Source: Lewinella cohaerens DSM 23179
GTDB lineage: Bacteria; Bacteroidota; Bacteroidia; Chitinophagales; Saprospiraceae
Direction of reading: 5' to 3'
Assembly (NCBI RefSeq): GCF_000379805.1
Contig: NZ_KB903554.1
Span: forward strand, 249,077 to 301,046
DNA length: 51,970 nt
Positions 16,278 to 24,728 of the stretch are shown here, piece by piece; the stretch's first letter is position 1; each line of letters starts with the position of its first letter. A model generated the notes under the pieces. It saw nothing but the letters and a program-made list of their open reading frames with translations, made no database searches and was not told the origin of the DNA. Both the position numbers and the translations under genes were made by a program.

Positions 16278-17222
16278 TTACTTCACGACTAGCGTGGGGA
16301 TGTGCTTATTGCCAGCAAGTACGCTTTCCGTAACACTTCCCAAGAGTAACAACTCCACTTTGGAGTGACCACGAGCCCCCATGACGATGAAGTCGACGTC
16401 CTGTTCTTTAGCATAATCCATGACGTAGTGAGCAATACCTGGCCGGTCTTTTTCAACCAATTGCTGCTCAACATTTTCTTCCCCTTCAGACAAGTGAGTC
16501 GCAATAAACGCATCGAAGGCCGCCATGCGATCTTCCTCTACCATTCTTCGAAATTCCGTTTCGGTTTTGCTCATCATATAAGCAGATACATTAGGCATCT
16601 CATATACATTGAGGGCTAAGATCCGTGCTGGTTCTGCCAAGCGCTTATTGATAGCAACTGCAGCCTTTAAAGCACGGGCAGAGTACGCTGAAAAATCAAC
16701 GGGGACCAGAATAGTACGTAGGCTTCTTCTTGCCTGTTCGGGAACAACCAGTGCATTAGAGGTAACCTTACGGGCCAGATTTTTTGCTAATATGCCGTGG
16801 CTATTAGCAAAACGTTTTTGACCAATAACCACCAAATCTGGCGTTAATGCCTCCGCTTCTATCAGTAATTCCTCCAACGGGCTACCTTCGTCTACTTTGT
16901 ATTTTACGCTCTTGATTCTGCCGTTCGTCAGGAGTCTGCTAATTTCACCTCCCATACGATTGACCAAGGTTTCCTTAAGTATATTCACACCACTTAGTGG
17001 CATTACCTCTTTGCGGAACATAGGTGTCAAAAGGTCAAACTCAGGCACTACATGAAGGAAAAAACCAGCATTCACAGGGATGATTTCCGAAAGAAAATCC
17101 AAATACTGTAGGAGTGCTTCATCCGCGCCTCCCATTTCAAGGCCCATTAATAACTGCTTGACTTCTAAAGCCGGAATTCCTTCTGTTTCCCAGCCGGTTA
17201 CTTTTTCTTTTATTGCTTCCAT
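16278..17222 (-). CDS. Tandem universal stress protein (UspA family)
   Basis: This 314-residue protein has two USP domains. The first (about 1-155) is divergent: its first strand is not the usual 'ILVPvDfS', and instead residues 45-65 read EIIPVNAGFFLHVVPEFD. The second (from ~165) is classical, RTILVPVDFSAYSARALKAA, ending in MGARGHSKVELLLLGS, the ATP-binding G-x2-G-x9-GS. It lies 15 bases downstream of a small conserved gene on the same strand (17238-17600), so the two are likely one transcript. It is the third tandem USP in the window and the least related of the three. Confidence 0.85.
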   Translation of the reverse strand: MEAIKEKVTGWETEGIPALEVKQLLMGLEMGGADEALLQYLDFLSEIIPVNAGFFLHVVPEFDLLTPMFRKEVMPLSGVNILKETLVNRMGGEISRLLTNGRIKSVKYKVDEGSPLEELLIEAEALTPDLVVIGQKRFANSHGILAKNLARKVTSNALVVPEQARRSLRTILVPVDFSAYSARALKAAVAINKRLAEPARILALNVYEMPNVSAYMMSKTETEFRRMVEEDRMAAFDAFIATHLSEGEENVEQQLVEKDRPGIAHYVMDYAKEQDVDFIVMGARGHSKVELLLLGSVTESVLAGNKHIPTLVVK

Positions 17223-17237
17223 GATTAATATTTTTTT

Positions 17238-17600
17238 TTAAATAGCCTGTATTGAATGAAGACCTTTCCTATTCTGCACGCCTAATGTCCAATCATCTGT
17301 AGATGTTGTCTGGAGCCACAAATCATTGGAACGGCGAAACACCTGAATATGTAGCCCAAAACGTGTCTCCATTTCTTGCTCAAAGTCGGCCACTGGCTTT
17401 TCTGCATCCAACTGCATTTCTCCATCTAACAAATTAGGACTGATCTCGCCCAGAGAAAGGTTATCTTTGTATTCCGTCTTTTTAGGCGAACCCTCATGAT
17501 CCTGATGTTCTTTTTGATAGAACTTTATCTTTAGACCAGGAAATACCACATGGAACTCCCCCTGTAATTCGCCAACGGTTCGGGTAGAATGAATAAGCAT
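17238..17600 (-). CDS. Small cytoplasmic protein of unknown function, operon partner of a USP
   Basis: This 120-residue soluble protein has no signal peptide or membrane segment. It starts MLIHSTRTVGELQGEFHVVF and contains LKIKFYQKEH and RFGLHIQVFRRSNDLWLQTT, suggesting a small alpha/beta fold. I do not recognise the family. Its stop is 15 bases before the start of the tandem USP, which hints at a stress-related role. A hairpin-forming stretch (CTATTGGC ... GCCAGCTAATAG) lies upstream near 17631-17654. Confidence 0.65.
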   Translation of the reverse strand: MLIHSTRTVGELQGEFHVVFPGLKIKFYQKEHQDHEGSPKKTEYKDNLSLGEISPNLLDGEMQLDAEKPVADFEQEMETRFGLHIQVFRRSNDLWLQTTSTDDWTLGVQNRKGLHSIQAI

Positions 17601-17735
17601 AACGTAAGATTTTGATTCTTCGGCAATTCGCTATTGGCCTAAGCCAGCTAATAGCCTTAGAAGAATATTTACGGTAATATCTACGAATTCAATAGGAAGT
17701 GTGATGACGTCAGTCAGAAATAGGACTGATCTTTG

Positions 17736-18743
17736 TCAATCATTGGCTAACAACAAGCGGGTTCTGGCAGGTAGTCTATTTAGTAATTCTCTAGAAATCT
17801 GCCCATTAACAAAAGAGGATAAGGGGACGAATTGCCAGCTTAAGCTAAGCGCTTGGGCCTCAAATTGAACCAGCAAGATGGAATCAGGTTGGAAGTTTTT
17901 GACGTAATCAGGAGGGTACTCTTTATCCAAGCTATTATTGATTCCCGAACCTACCAAGTGGATACTATCAGGTGTTGTAATGGAATAGCCTTTACTGACC
18001 ATACCAACATCACCGCTGATGGAAACAACCTGAATCCCTCGTTCTCGAATAGTTTTTAAGCGTGGGTAAATTTCAGCCGTAAAGTCTCCTCCCTCCCGGC
18101 AATCTGGCCGAACGGGCATAGCCCTAATATTATCCAACAAGAGCGTATCGCCTTTCTCGTTGACTTTTAACTCATTGAAAAGGCCATGATGATGCAACAG
18201 CACCAGATGAGAAGCAGCTTGTACCGTATCCAATACCGACTTTAGCCAGTGCAACTGGGCTTCTTTTTCTTCACAGTCTTCCTGAGCAGGCGCCCAAGGG
18301 TGATGCCAAAACAGATTGGTATTCAAAACAATAAGCTGCAAACCATTTTGCCAATAGGTGGTATACGCAGGGCGGCCAGTAGCTTGTAGAAGGAGGTCAG
18401 CATCACCTTCCAATAAATCATGATTCCCCCAAGCCCACTGGGTTTTAGGGCTCTTTAGATCAAAAAGGCTATCAAGATAAGTCAGTGTAGTAGGAGACTT
18501 GCTGGTACGCGCACATACATCACCTCCTAACCATACCCCCTGATATTGAGAAAAATCCAGTAACTCCAACCGGGGATCAATCCGATTTTCTACCAGCCAA
18601 TCGTAGGGATGCCCAAGAAAAATAAATTGTTGAGAAGAATCTTCTACTGCCGGAGCTGGGGGTTGACAGGCAGTAATAATACAAAACACTACTAATGCAA
18701 TAATAGCGCCGAGGCTAATTATTGACCTTTTCGATCTTTTCAC
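17736..18743 (-). CDS. Calcineurin-like metallophosphoesterase, lipoprotein
   Basis: This 335-residue protein begins with GTG at 18743, and the GTGA overlap with the upstream gene's TGA supports translational coupling. The N terminus is a lipoprotein signal (IIALVVFCIITAC, Cys26). The metallophosphoesterase motifs appear in order: a first-strand Gly-His (LGHPYDW), GGDVCARTS, WGNHDLLEG (GNHD), LLHHHGLF and SISGDVGM. These bind two metal ions and hydrolyse phosphomono- or diesters; the periplasmic or outer-membrane location suggests an exported substrate such as nucleotides or a cell-wall component. The usual first D-x-H is replaced by GHPYDW, so the first metal ligand is uncertain. Substrate unknown. 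Confidence 0.8.
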   Translation of the reverse strand: MKRSKRSIISLGAIIALVVFCIITACQPPAPAVEDSSQQFIFLGHPYDWLVENRIDPRLELLDFSQYQGVWLGGDVCARTSKSPTTLTYLDSLFDLKSPKTQWAWGNHDLLEGDADLLLQATGRPAYTTYWQNGLQLIVLNTNLFWHHPWAPAQEDCEEKEAQLHWLKSVLDTVQAASHLVLLHHHGLFNELKVNEKGDTLLLDNIRAMPVRPDCREGGDFTAEIYPRLKTIRERGIQVVSISGDVGMVSKGYSITTPDSIHLVGSGINNSLDKEYPPDYVKNFQPDSILLVQFEAQALSLSWQFVPLSSFVNGQISRELLNRLPARTRLLLAND

Positions 18744-19417
18744 GGCGCAAGCATTTTTTCCAACTCTTTCTGCAAATGCAAGACGTCATCCAGTTGTTCA
18801 CTGTGCTGCATTCGAGTGGATAAATCCTGGATAGTTTCCAGCGAAACAGTCTCGCGTTCTACTTCCCAGCGCAGGTTTTCCATCTTTGCCAACTCGTCGT
18901 AGTGCTTTTCCCTGTATTTGTCTAGCTCCGCCTTTTTCTCTTCAAGAGCCGTAAGCAGTTCATGCTGTTTCAATAAGGTGTTTAACTTTTGTAGGCACTG
19001 CTCGTAGAAAATGATCTTGGTATTACGCAGTTGCAACTCTTGTTCAAAACCTTGAACCAAATGTTCCGTTTGCGATTTCATGCCCGCGTTTAGTTTTGTA
19101 GCGCTTTTTAGTTTTTGCTTTAAGTCGCGGAGGCTTTTCTCGATATTGGCCCGTTCTTCTTTCAAACGCAACAATTGGCCTTCACAATCAGAGATTTTGC
19201 CTGCAATTTGCCCTGCTGTTGTGCTTTCATAAGCTTTTTGGGCTTTTTTTTCCTTCAAGGTATTGGTAAGAAAATACACCAATACCATAGCCAGTAATAC
19301 CACCAAAATGATAATCAGTAAAAACCTGACAACCGGTAATATGCGGATCAGAAAAAGAAGGGATAACAATACCACACCTCCAATTAAAGCCAGTCGAATA
19401 ACATCTATACTACGCAT
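18740..19417 (-). CDS. Membrane-anchored coiled-coil protein
   Basis: This 225-residue protein has two adjacent hydrophobic segments at the N terminus (residues ~8-28 and ~30-50, RFLLIIILVVLLAMVLVYFL), followed by a long charged coiled coil from ~60 to the end (QLLRLKEERANIEKSLRDLK and similar heptads). No enzymatic motif is seen. The stop codon overlaps the GTG start of the metallophosphoesterase, so both are made together. A scaffold that holds the phosphoesterase or another envelope factor at the membrane is a guess. Its upstream region contains a 111-bp palindromic repeat. Confidence 0.7.
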   Translation of the reverse strand: MRSIDVIRLALIGGVVLLSLLFLIRILPVVRFLLIIILVVLLAMVLVYFLTNTLKEKKAQKAYESTTAGQIAGKISDCEGQLLRLKEERANIEKSLRDLKQKLKSATKLNAGMKSQTEHLVQGFEQELQLRNTKIIFYEQCLQKLNTLLKQHELLTALEEKKAELDKYREKHYDELAKMENLRWEVERETVSLETIQDLSTRMQHSEQLDDVLHLQKELEKMLAP

Positions 19418-19496
19418 AAATCAAAGCTAAGATTTTTTCAGCAGCTCCTAAACATTTTCCTCCCCTATCAAGTTAATGTTTTTTGTCCTTAGCATT

Positions 19497-19607
19497 GCGC
19501 AGAAAATAAAGTGCGATTTTTCTAAGTTTTCCAAATAGTTAAAACACTTAAAATGAAGCGCTTATTCAACTATTGTGAAAAACAAAATCGCTTTTTATTT
19601 TCGTGCT
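19497..19607 (+). repeat. 111-bp palindromic repeat, copy 1
   Basis: The arms 19497-19520 (GCGCAGAAAATAAAGTGCGA...) and 19584-19607 are reverse complements with few mismatches. A second nested stem is formed by 19527-19540 and 19568-19581. The loop holds AACACTTAAAATGAAGCGCT, similar to copy 2. All three copies are preceded by ATT, and the right arm of the other two contains TATTTTTG (here TATTTTCG). No coding capacity. It lies 73 bases upstream of the DUF4956 gene; the remainder of the 263-bp gap holds only a promoter-like box. Confidence 0.7.
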
Positions 19608-19656
19608 GTTCCTTATATAGTTTTGAAACATTTTCGGAATCCCCGGATGGCTTTCG

Positions 19657-19664
19657 TATTTTTG
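19657..19664 (+). promoter_or_regulatory. Possible -7 box for the DUF4956-CotH operon
   Basis: TATTTTTG matches TAnnTTTG, 16 bases before the ATG at 19681. The -33 region at about 19632-19636 reads TTTTC, only a partial match. The short distance would give a very short leader, which is common in the phylum. Confidence 0.35.
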
Positions 19665-19680
19665 CGCCAAAGCAATCTGC

Positions 19681-20367
19681 ATGCAATTTTTACAAGAGCT
19701 TCAGGAACGTTACATCCAGGAATTCAGTAACAATGTTCCACTCAGCGAATTCTTACTCAATATACTGATTGCCAGTATACTTGCTGGAATACTTCGCCTA
19801 TTCTATATCCATTTCGGCAATGCCATCTCCAACCGGCGGCGGTTTGCCAACAACTTCCTGCCTTTGGCATTGGGTACATTGCTAATCATTATGATTGTCA
19901 AATCCTCGATTGCGCTTTCGCTGGGGCTCGTAGGGGCACTTTCTATTGTCCGCTTCCGAGCAGCCATTAAAGACCCTGAAGAACTCGTCTATCTTTTTAT
20001 GACTATTGGCGTGGGCCTTGCCTGCGGTGCCAACCAACCGATCCTCGCAGGTATTGCTATTGTGGTTATCCTGGCAGTTCTCTGGATCAGCAAGTTGATC
20101 AACGGAGAAACAAAAGGTAATGCCGGTCGACTGTTCATCAATATCAGTACTGACCTCGATGACTTGGAAAAAGTCTCTGCGGTACTCATTGCGCACTTAC
20201 CTTACGTAGAACTTAAACGGCTCGACACCCTCGAAAAAGGCCTGGATCTGTCTTTTGTTGGCCGAGCAGATAACCCCGAACAACTGAACAAGCTGCAAAA
20301 GGAAATTCGCAATTTATCCGAGGGCACTCGTCTTTCCCTGCTTGAACAACCAGAACTCATCGTCTGA
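19681..20367 (+). CDS. DUF4956 membrane protein
   Basis: This 228-residue protein has three to four hydrophobic segments in the first two-thirds (about residues 24-44, 60-80, 82-100 and 105-150). The central motif GLVGALSIVRFRAAIKDPEE is diagnostic of the DUF4956 family, and FMTIGVGLACGANQ follows. The C-terminal ~80 residues are soluble, with a small alpha/beta domain. Members of this family often sit beside CotH-kinase proteins and VTC-like polyphosphate polymerases. Here the CotH-kinase gene follows with a 1-base overlap (TGATG), and no VTC gene is seen. The partner and substrate are unknown; a role with the CotH protein at the cytoplasmic membrane is inferred. Confidence 0.85.
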   Translation: MQFLQELQERYIQEFSNNVPLSEFLLNILIASILAGILRLFYIHFGNAISNRRRFANNFLPLALGTLLIIMIVKSSIALSLGLVGALSIVRFRAAIKDPEELVYLFMTIGVGLACGANQPILAGIAIVVILAVLWISKLINGETKGNAGRLFINISTDLDDLEKVSAVLIAHLPYVELKRLDTLEKGLDLSFVGRADNPEQLNKLQKEIRNLSEGTRLSLLEQPELIV

Positions 20368-23366
20368 TGCGGCTTACTCCGGCACAAGGTCCTTCCCCCT
20401 TGCGGCGAGAACGTCTGCTCTTAGCTGCCGGATTACTACTATCCGGTGCGCTGCTCTTTTGGTTATTGTGGCGACCCTCCCCTCCTTCTGTATCTCAATC
20501 GACGCTACTAAGCTGTGGTGCCGAACAACAACAAGGGGAATACTTTGTACATGATGATTATCAGTTTTCAGGTGTATCTTACCGCAACCGTGAACAAGTC
20601 CGCAATGGCCGCTACAGTATTTCTTTGCCAGCAGATGGCCAAACCCATTATGGCTTCACCGTCAACTTGCAAAATGTGCAACCCGGTGGAGTTTATGAAG
20701 TAAGTGTCTGGAGTTTTGGCAATAGTCAAAAAAGCGGCAAACTAGCCATCCAGGGACGAGAACCGGCTGGTTTTTATGAAGAAACAGCGGCCACTACGAC
20801 CCAAGACCAAAAAGGTTGGGAACAACACCTTGTCCGTTTCAATATCCCTTTTCAAAATGCTCCTCAAGAACTGAGTATTTACGTTTATACCAATGGCAGC
20901 CAGCAAGTTTTTTTTGATGATCTGCAGATTGAAAAAATCACCCAATGGGATGCCAGTACCTTCCAACCCACACAGATACAACTTCGACTGGATGGCAAAG
21001 CGCTGGGGCAGCTAGAAGAAAAACGAAACGAAGCACTACGAAAAGGGCTCTTGCAAACTGGTGAAGGAGACTGGGTCGATGCTACCCTCTCCGAAAACGA
21101 TACTACCCGAGAGGTCAAACTACGCCTCAAAGGCGATTGGCTCGATCACCTGCGCGGTGACAAATGGTCTTTTCGTATAAAACTTAAAGGCCAACAAGCT
21201 TGGCGGGGCTTGCGTACTTTTAGCCTTCACACCCCTGCGGCCCGCTACTATCTACACGAATGGCTGCTGCACCAATACTGGCAGGACCGGGGTGTACTTA
21301 CTACCCGCTATGACTTTATTGAACTCATTGTCAATGGAGAATCCCGCGGTATCTACGCATACGAAGAGCACTTTGAAAAACAACTAATTGAGGCCCAGCA
21401 ACGGCGTGAAGGCCCTATCGTGAAATTTCAGGAAGATGGCTTCTGGGCGGGCATTTCTCGTCAATTTGCACACCACGGTTTTGTGCGCCCTGGCAGTAAC
21501 TACAGTGCCGACACCCCCGCCAATGCGCCTATCACTGCCTTCAACGAGGAAGAACTGCGGGCTGATACGACACAAGCTCGCCTTCTACAAGATGCATTAT
21601 CACTACTGGAACAGTACCGCCAGGGAAACAAAAGCGCCGAAGACATCTTTGATCTACCGCTACTTGCACGCTATTATGCAGGCTGCGACCTTTTCAATGC
21701 CTACCACGGCATCGTTTGGCACAACCAGCGGTTTTATTACAACCCTATCACCGCGAAACTCGAACCCATCGGCTTCGACGGCTTTGCGGAAGCACCTTCT
21801 CGCCGCTACCACTTTCTCGCCGAAGGCACACTCCATCGAGAAGCTCCCGAAAGCACTAGCTTGCCCGCATTCCTGTTACAGGATTCGGCTTTTATGACCA
21901 CTTATATTTCCGTTTTAAAAGACCTCACCCTCACCGAAAACTGGGAAACTTTCTTCAGAAAACACGAAGCTGCCTGGACAGCTCGCTTACAGTGGCTACA
22001 GCTGGAATTCCCAAACTATCAACCCGAGAAAAAAACCTTTGCGGAAGAGGTTGCCTTTGTGCGTTCTCATCTACTTCCCTTTCGGGAAAACGTGCTGCGC
22101 AGCTACCAGACTTCGCCGGAAGAAGTCCTCGTTGAAAATACACATACCTTACCGATTGTACTTAAAGGGTATGGTATTGGCCCTGACTACCAAACAGGAA
22201 CCTTTCCTGCTCCAATCTGGCTGCCAGCGGGCGCCGTGCGTAGTATGTTTAGCAAACTGCAAACCAACTCGGAAGCATTGCCATTTCGGAGCCTTGATTT
22301 TTGGGACAAACAGGCCCTGGCGTTTCAGGACATCCCTTCCATGACGCCAATAAAAATACCGCAACAGGCTAATTTCATCTTCCTTCAGTTACCGGGCTGG
22401 GATACGCTCATTTCGGCACCTATCAGGCGCCTTGAACCACCACAAACGGTACAAATTTCGGCGCAAGCCTACCAAACAGGGAGTGAGCCCGAGGACTTTG
22501 AACAACTTCATTGGGACACCGAAACACAAGTGGTTACCATTCCGGCAGGTGAACACCGGTTGAACCGCGATCTTATCATCCCCAAAGGCTATGGACTCCG
22601 GATTACTGCCGGAGCCAATATCTTTTTAGAAAACACCGCTGCAATTATCAGCTACGGCCCCGTACGCGCGCTGGGCGAAGAAGAAACGCCCATCTATATT
22701 CAATCTGAAGATGGAACAGGCCAGGGCCTCCAGGTGATACAAGCTCCTGCCGGATCTATCTTGCGTGGTGTGGTCTTTCGCAAGCTGCGCAACCTACGCA
22801 AAGGCAACTGGCAACTTACCGGCGCCGTTACTTTCTACGAGTCGGCCGTCCAAATAGTAGGATGTCGATTTCTGGACAACCAGAGTGAAGATGCTCTAAA
22901 CATTGTACGATCAACCTTTGAAATGACGCATAGTCTTATTCAAAATACCAGCTCCGATGGCTTTGATGCAGATTTCTGTAAAGGCATCATCAAGGAGAGT
23001 GCATTCCGAAAAACAGGAAATGACGGTGTGGATTTCTCAGGAAGTATCATTACCTTAGAGAAGGTCGAAATGCAGGATTGTGGTGACAAAGGGGTCAGTG
23101 CTGGTGAAGCCAGCGACATTACCCTCATTGATGCCAATATTTTGGACTGCAACATTGGCTTGGCCAGTAAAGACCAGTCGACACTTTACGTACGCCGAGG
23201 CCAACTGCAAAACTGTTTGCAAGGAATGGTTGTTTTCCAAAAGAAGCCCGAATTTGGCCCTGCATACTTGCTTGTTGAGCAGGTAGCATTTGAAAATATA
23301 GCACGCTTATACCAAATTGGGCCAGGTAGTCGTTTGCAGATCGACGAAAAGCTTTATTTTGAATGA
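20367..23366 (+). CDS. CotH-kinase protein with carbohydrate-binding-like and beta-helix domains
   Basis: This 999-residue protein starts with a membrane anchor (about residues 13-34) after an arginine-rich N terminus. Residues ~50-190 look like a beta-sandwich (GGVYEVSVWSFGNSQKSGKL ... VFFDDLQIEKI) of the carbohydrate-binding kind. Residues ~200-560 are a CotH kinase domain: REVKLRLKGDW, KWSFRIKLKG, YDFIELIVNGESRGIYAYEEHF, GPIVKFQEDGFW and PIGFDGFAEAP, where the Glu-Glu, Lys and Asp residues needed for nucleotide and metal binding are visible. From ~780 to the end a parallel beta-helix of the pectate-lyase type is seen (ALNIVRSTFEMTHSLIQNTS, DFSGSIITLEKVEMQD). CotH enzymes phosphorylate proteins such as spore-coat CotB or surface proteins. 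It is translationally coupled to the DUF4956 gene. Phosphorylation of an exported surface polymer or protein is inferred. Confidence 0.85.
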   Translation: MRLTPAQGPSPLRRERLLLAAGLLLSGALLFWLLWRPSPPSVSQSTLLSCGAEQQQGEYFVHDDYQFSGVSYRNREQVRNGRYSISLPADGQTHYGFTVNLQNVQPGGVYEVSVWSFGNSQKSGKLAIQGREPAGFYEETAATTTQDQKGWEQHLVRFNIPFQNAPQELSIYVYTNGSQQVFFDDLQIEKITQWDASTFQPTQIQLRLDGKALGQLEEKRNEALRKGLLQTGEGDWVDATLSENDTTREVKLRLKGDWLDHLRGDKWSFRIKLKGQQAWRGLRTFSLHTPAARYYLHEWLLHQYWQDRGVLTTRYDFIELIVNGESRGIYAYEEHFEKQLIEAQQRREGPIVKFQEDGFWAGISRQFAHHGFVRPGSNYSADTPANAPITAFNEEELRADTTQARLLQDALSLLEQYRQGNKSAEDIFDLPLLARYYAGCDLFNAYHGIVWHNQRFYYNPITAKLEPIGFDGFAEAPSRRYHFLAEGTLHREAPESTSLPAFLLQDSAFMTTYISVLKDLTLTENWETFFRKHEAAWTARLQWLQLEFPNYQPEKKTFAEEVAFVRSHLLPFRENVLRSYQTSPEEVLVENTHTLPIVLKGYGIGPDYQTGTFPAPIWLPAGAVRSMFSKLQTNSEALPFRSLDFWDKQALAFQDIPSMTPIKIPQQANFIFLQLPGWDTLISAPIRRLEPPQTVQISAQAYQTGSEPEDFEQLHWDTETQVVTIPAGEHRLNRDLIIPKGYGLRITAGANIFLENTAAIISYGPVRALGEEETPIYIQSEDGTGQGLQVIQAPAGSILRGVVFRKLRNLRKGNWQLTGAVTFYESAVQIVGCRFLDNQSEDALNIVRSTFEMTHSLIQNTSSDGFDADFCKGIIKESAFRKTGNDGVDFSGSIITLEKVEMQDCGDKGVSAGEASDITLIDANILDCNIGLASKDQSTLYVRRGQLQNCLQGMVVFQKKPEFGPAYLLVEQVAFENIARLYQIGPGSRLQIDEKLYFE

Positions 23367-23376
23367 ACTGGTTATT

Positions 23377-23487
23377 GCGCAAAAAATAAATAGAGCGTTC
23401 TCTGTAGTTTTTCTAATAGCTAACACGCTTTAAATGAACCGCTTTGCCAGCTATTAAAAAAACGAACGCTCTATTTATTTTTGTGCT
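23377..23487 (+). repeat. 111-bp palindromic repeat, copy 2
   Basis: The arms 23377-23400 (GCGCAAAAAATAAATAGAGC...) and 23464-23487 are reverse complements, and a nested stem TTTTCTAATAGCT / AGCTATTAAAAAAA closes the interior. The total length is the same as copy 1, and the loop AACACGCTTTAAATGAACCG resembles that of copy 1. The right arm contains TATTTTTG (23476-23483), 35 bases before the RlpA start, but no TTTG is found 19-21 bases upstream of it. It lies 10 bases after the CotH gene stop. Confidence 0.7.
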
Positions 23488-23518
23488 GTTTCTTACTGAA
23501 CCAAAAACTATTAATTCC

Positions 23519-24529
23519 ATGCGCACAATTCTCCTCACTACACTTATTCTTGTCGGGACTATTTCTATTTCGTCGGCACAAACTTTCCAGTGGAATACAC
23601 CACAAGATCAGCAGGCCCCTGCCAACAACGATCCACTGATTGATCAAACTGGTTATGCCCTTTTTTATGCCGATTACCTTGAAGGCAACCCAACAGCGTT
23701 AGGCGAAATTTATCGCCACGACCTCATGACCGCTGCACATCCGAAGTTACCCTTGGGGACTATCGTTAAAGTTACTCGTCTCGACAACGGCTTATCTACT
23801 ACGGTACGTATTAATGACCGTGGTGCCTATTGCGACGAATGTATCATCGACCTCAGTAGAGCTGCAGCTCAGCAAATTGATCTCCTTAGGGTCGGTCGCT
23901 CCAAAGTCAACCTGACGGTGATGGGCTTTAGCAATAATAACCCTCCCACCCCGGCTAATTACCAAGCCCCTGCGTCGGCCAACCAACTCGCTGCGCGGAC
24001 GCCAGTAAGTGAATACAACTACACGCCACCGATAGAAAAGCCCCAAGATTTCCAAACCGCCAAGGGCGTAGAAAGCACCTACACAAGAACCTACCGTACA
24101 GAAAATTCTTTTGGTCACGATCAAATCATTCGTACTTACCAGGTACAAGACATTCCATCTGGTTATGACGGTACAGGCAACGCCATCAATCCATCGAACC
24201 AGAATGATCACCGCCCTGCAGCAGTCACCAAATCAGGAAGTAGCCCCGTTGCAAGCAATAGCCAGGTAGCCGTTCTTACGACAGCCATTAGTCCTTATGC
24301 GGTACAGCTTGCTTCTTACGGTGAATTTACCAATGCAGAGCGCCATGTTATGGCATTGCAGGCCAAAGGCTTCAATAGTGTCTTCGTGATGCAACAGCAA
24401 CGCCAAGATGGTGGCATCATCAACCGGGTGATTGTCGCTCCTTTCAACTCGGCCACAGACGCCCACAACTACCTCGCCGAACTACGCCAGTACCATCAGA
24501 TGGAAGGATTGGTGGTCTCGATGAAATAA
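23519..24529 (+). CDS. RlpA-like double-psi beta-barrel protein with SPOR domain
   Basis: This 336-residue protein was started at 23519, which gives a clean signal peptide (MRTILLTTLILVGTISISSAQ); the ATG at 23444 lies inside the palindromic repeat. Residues ~40-140 are the RlpA double-psi beta-barrel (ALFYADYLEGNPTALGEIY, HPKLPLGTIVKVTRLDNG, VRINDRGAYCDECIIDLSRA). The final ~70 residues are a SPOR domain (YAVQLASYGEFTNAERHVMA ... RVIVAPFNSATDAHNYL), which binds peptidoglycan stripped of peptide stems at division sites. A Pro/Thr/Ser-rich linker joins them. In other bacteria RlpA is a septal lytic transglycosylase; a peptidoglycan-remodelling role in the periplasm is likely. Confidence 0.87.
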   Translation: MRTILLTTLILVGTISISSAQTFQWNTPQDQQAPANNDPLIDQTGYALFYADYLEGNPTALGEIYRHDLMTAAHPKLPLGTIVKVTRLDNGLSTTVRINDRGAYCDECIIDLSRAAAQQIDLLRVGRSKVNLTVMGFSNNNPPTPANYQAPASANQLAARTPVSEYNYTPPIEKPQDFQTAKGVESTYTRTYRTENSFGHDQIIRTYQVQDIPSGYDGTGNAINPSNQNDHRPAAVTKSGSSPVASNSQVAVLTTAISPYAVQLASYGEFTNAERHVMALQAKGFNSVFVMQQQRQDGGIINRVIVAPFNSATDAHNYLAELRQYHQMEGLVVSMK

Positions 24530-24535
24530 AATATA

Positions 24536-24695
24536 GTTAGATGGTTGATTGTTGTTGGTTGGATGGTTTTGGGGTACACGTACATCAAAAGGTGCGGAGT
24601 GCTAGGTGCGGAAAACAACCAACGCTTACACACTTACACTTTTCCAACGCTTAAACCTTTTGGGTGCGGGGTGCGCTGAGTACTTCCCACTCTTA
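24536..24695. repeat. G/T-rich and GTGCGG/TTACAC tandem-word region
   Basis: After the RlpA stop come G/T-rich words (TTGTTGTTGGTTGGATGG), then AAGGTGCGGAGTGCTAGGTG, TTACACACTTACACTTTTCC and CCTTTTGGGTGCGGGGTGCG. The same vocabulary, in the same order, occurs at 29329-29460. It has no reading frame with protein character. It seems to be a decayed dispersed repeat made of short tandem words. Confidence 0.55.
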
Positions 24696-24728
24696 CACGG
24701 TTCAAAACAATCCTTACAAGGCTCAATT

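Noticed and set aside
19553-19768. Reading frame of 71 residues upstream of DUF4956
   Set aside because: Its ATG lies in the loop of palindromic repeat copy 1, and it runs across the promoter box and into the DUF4956 gene in another frame.
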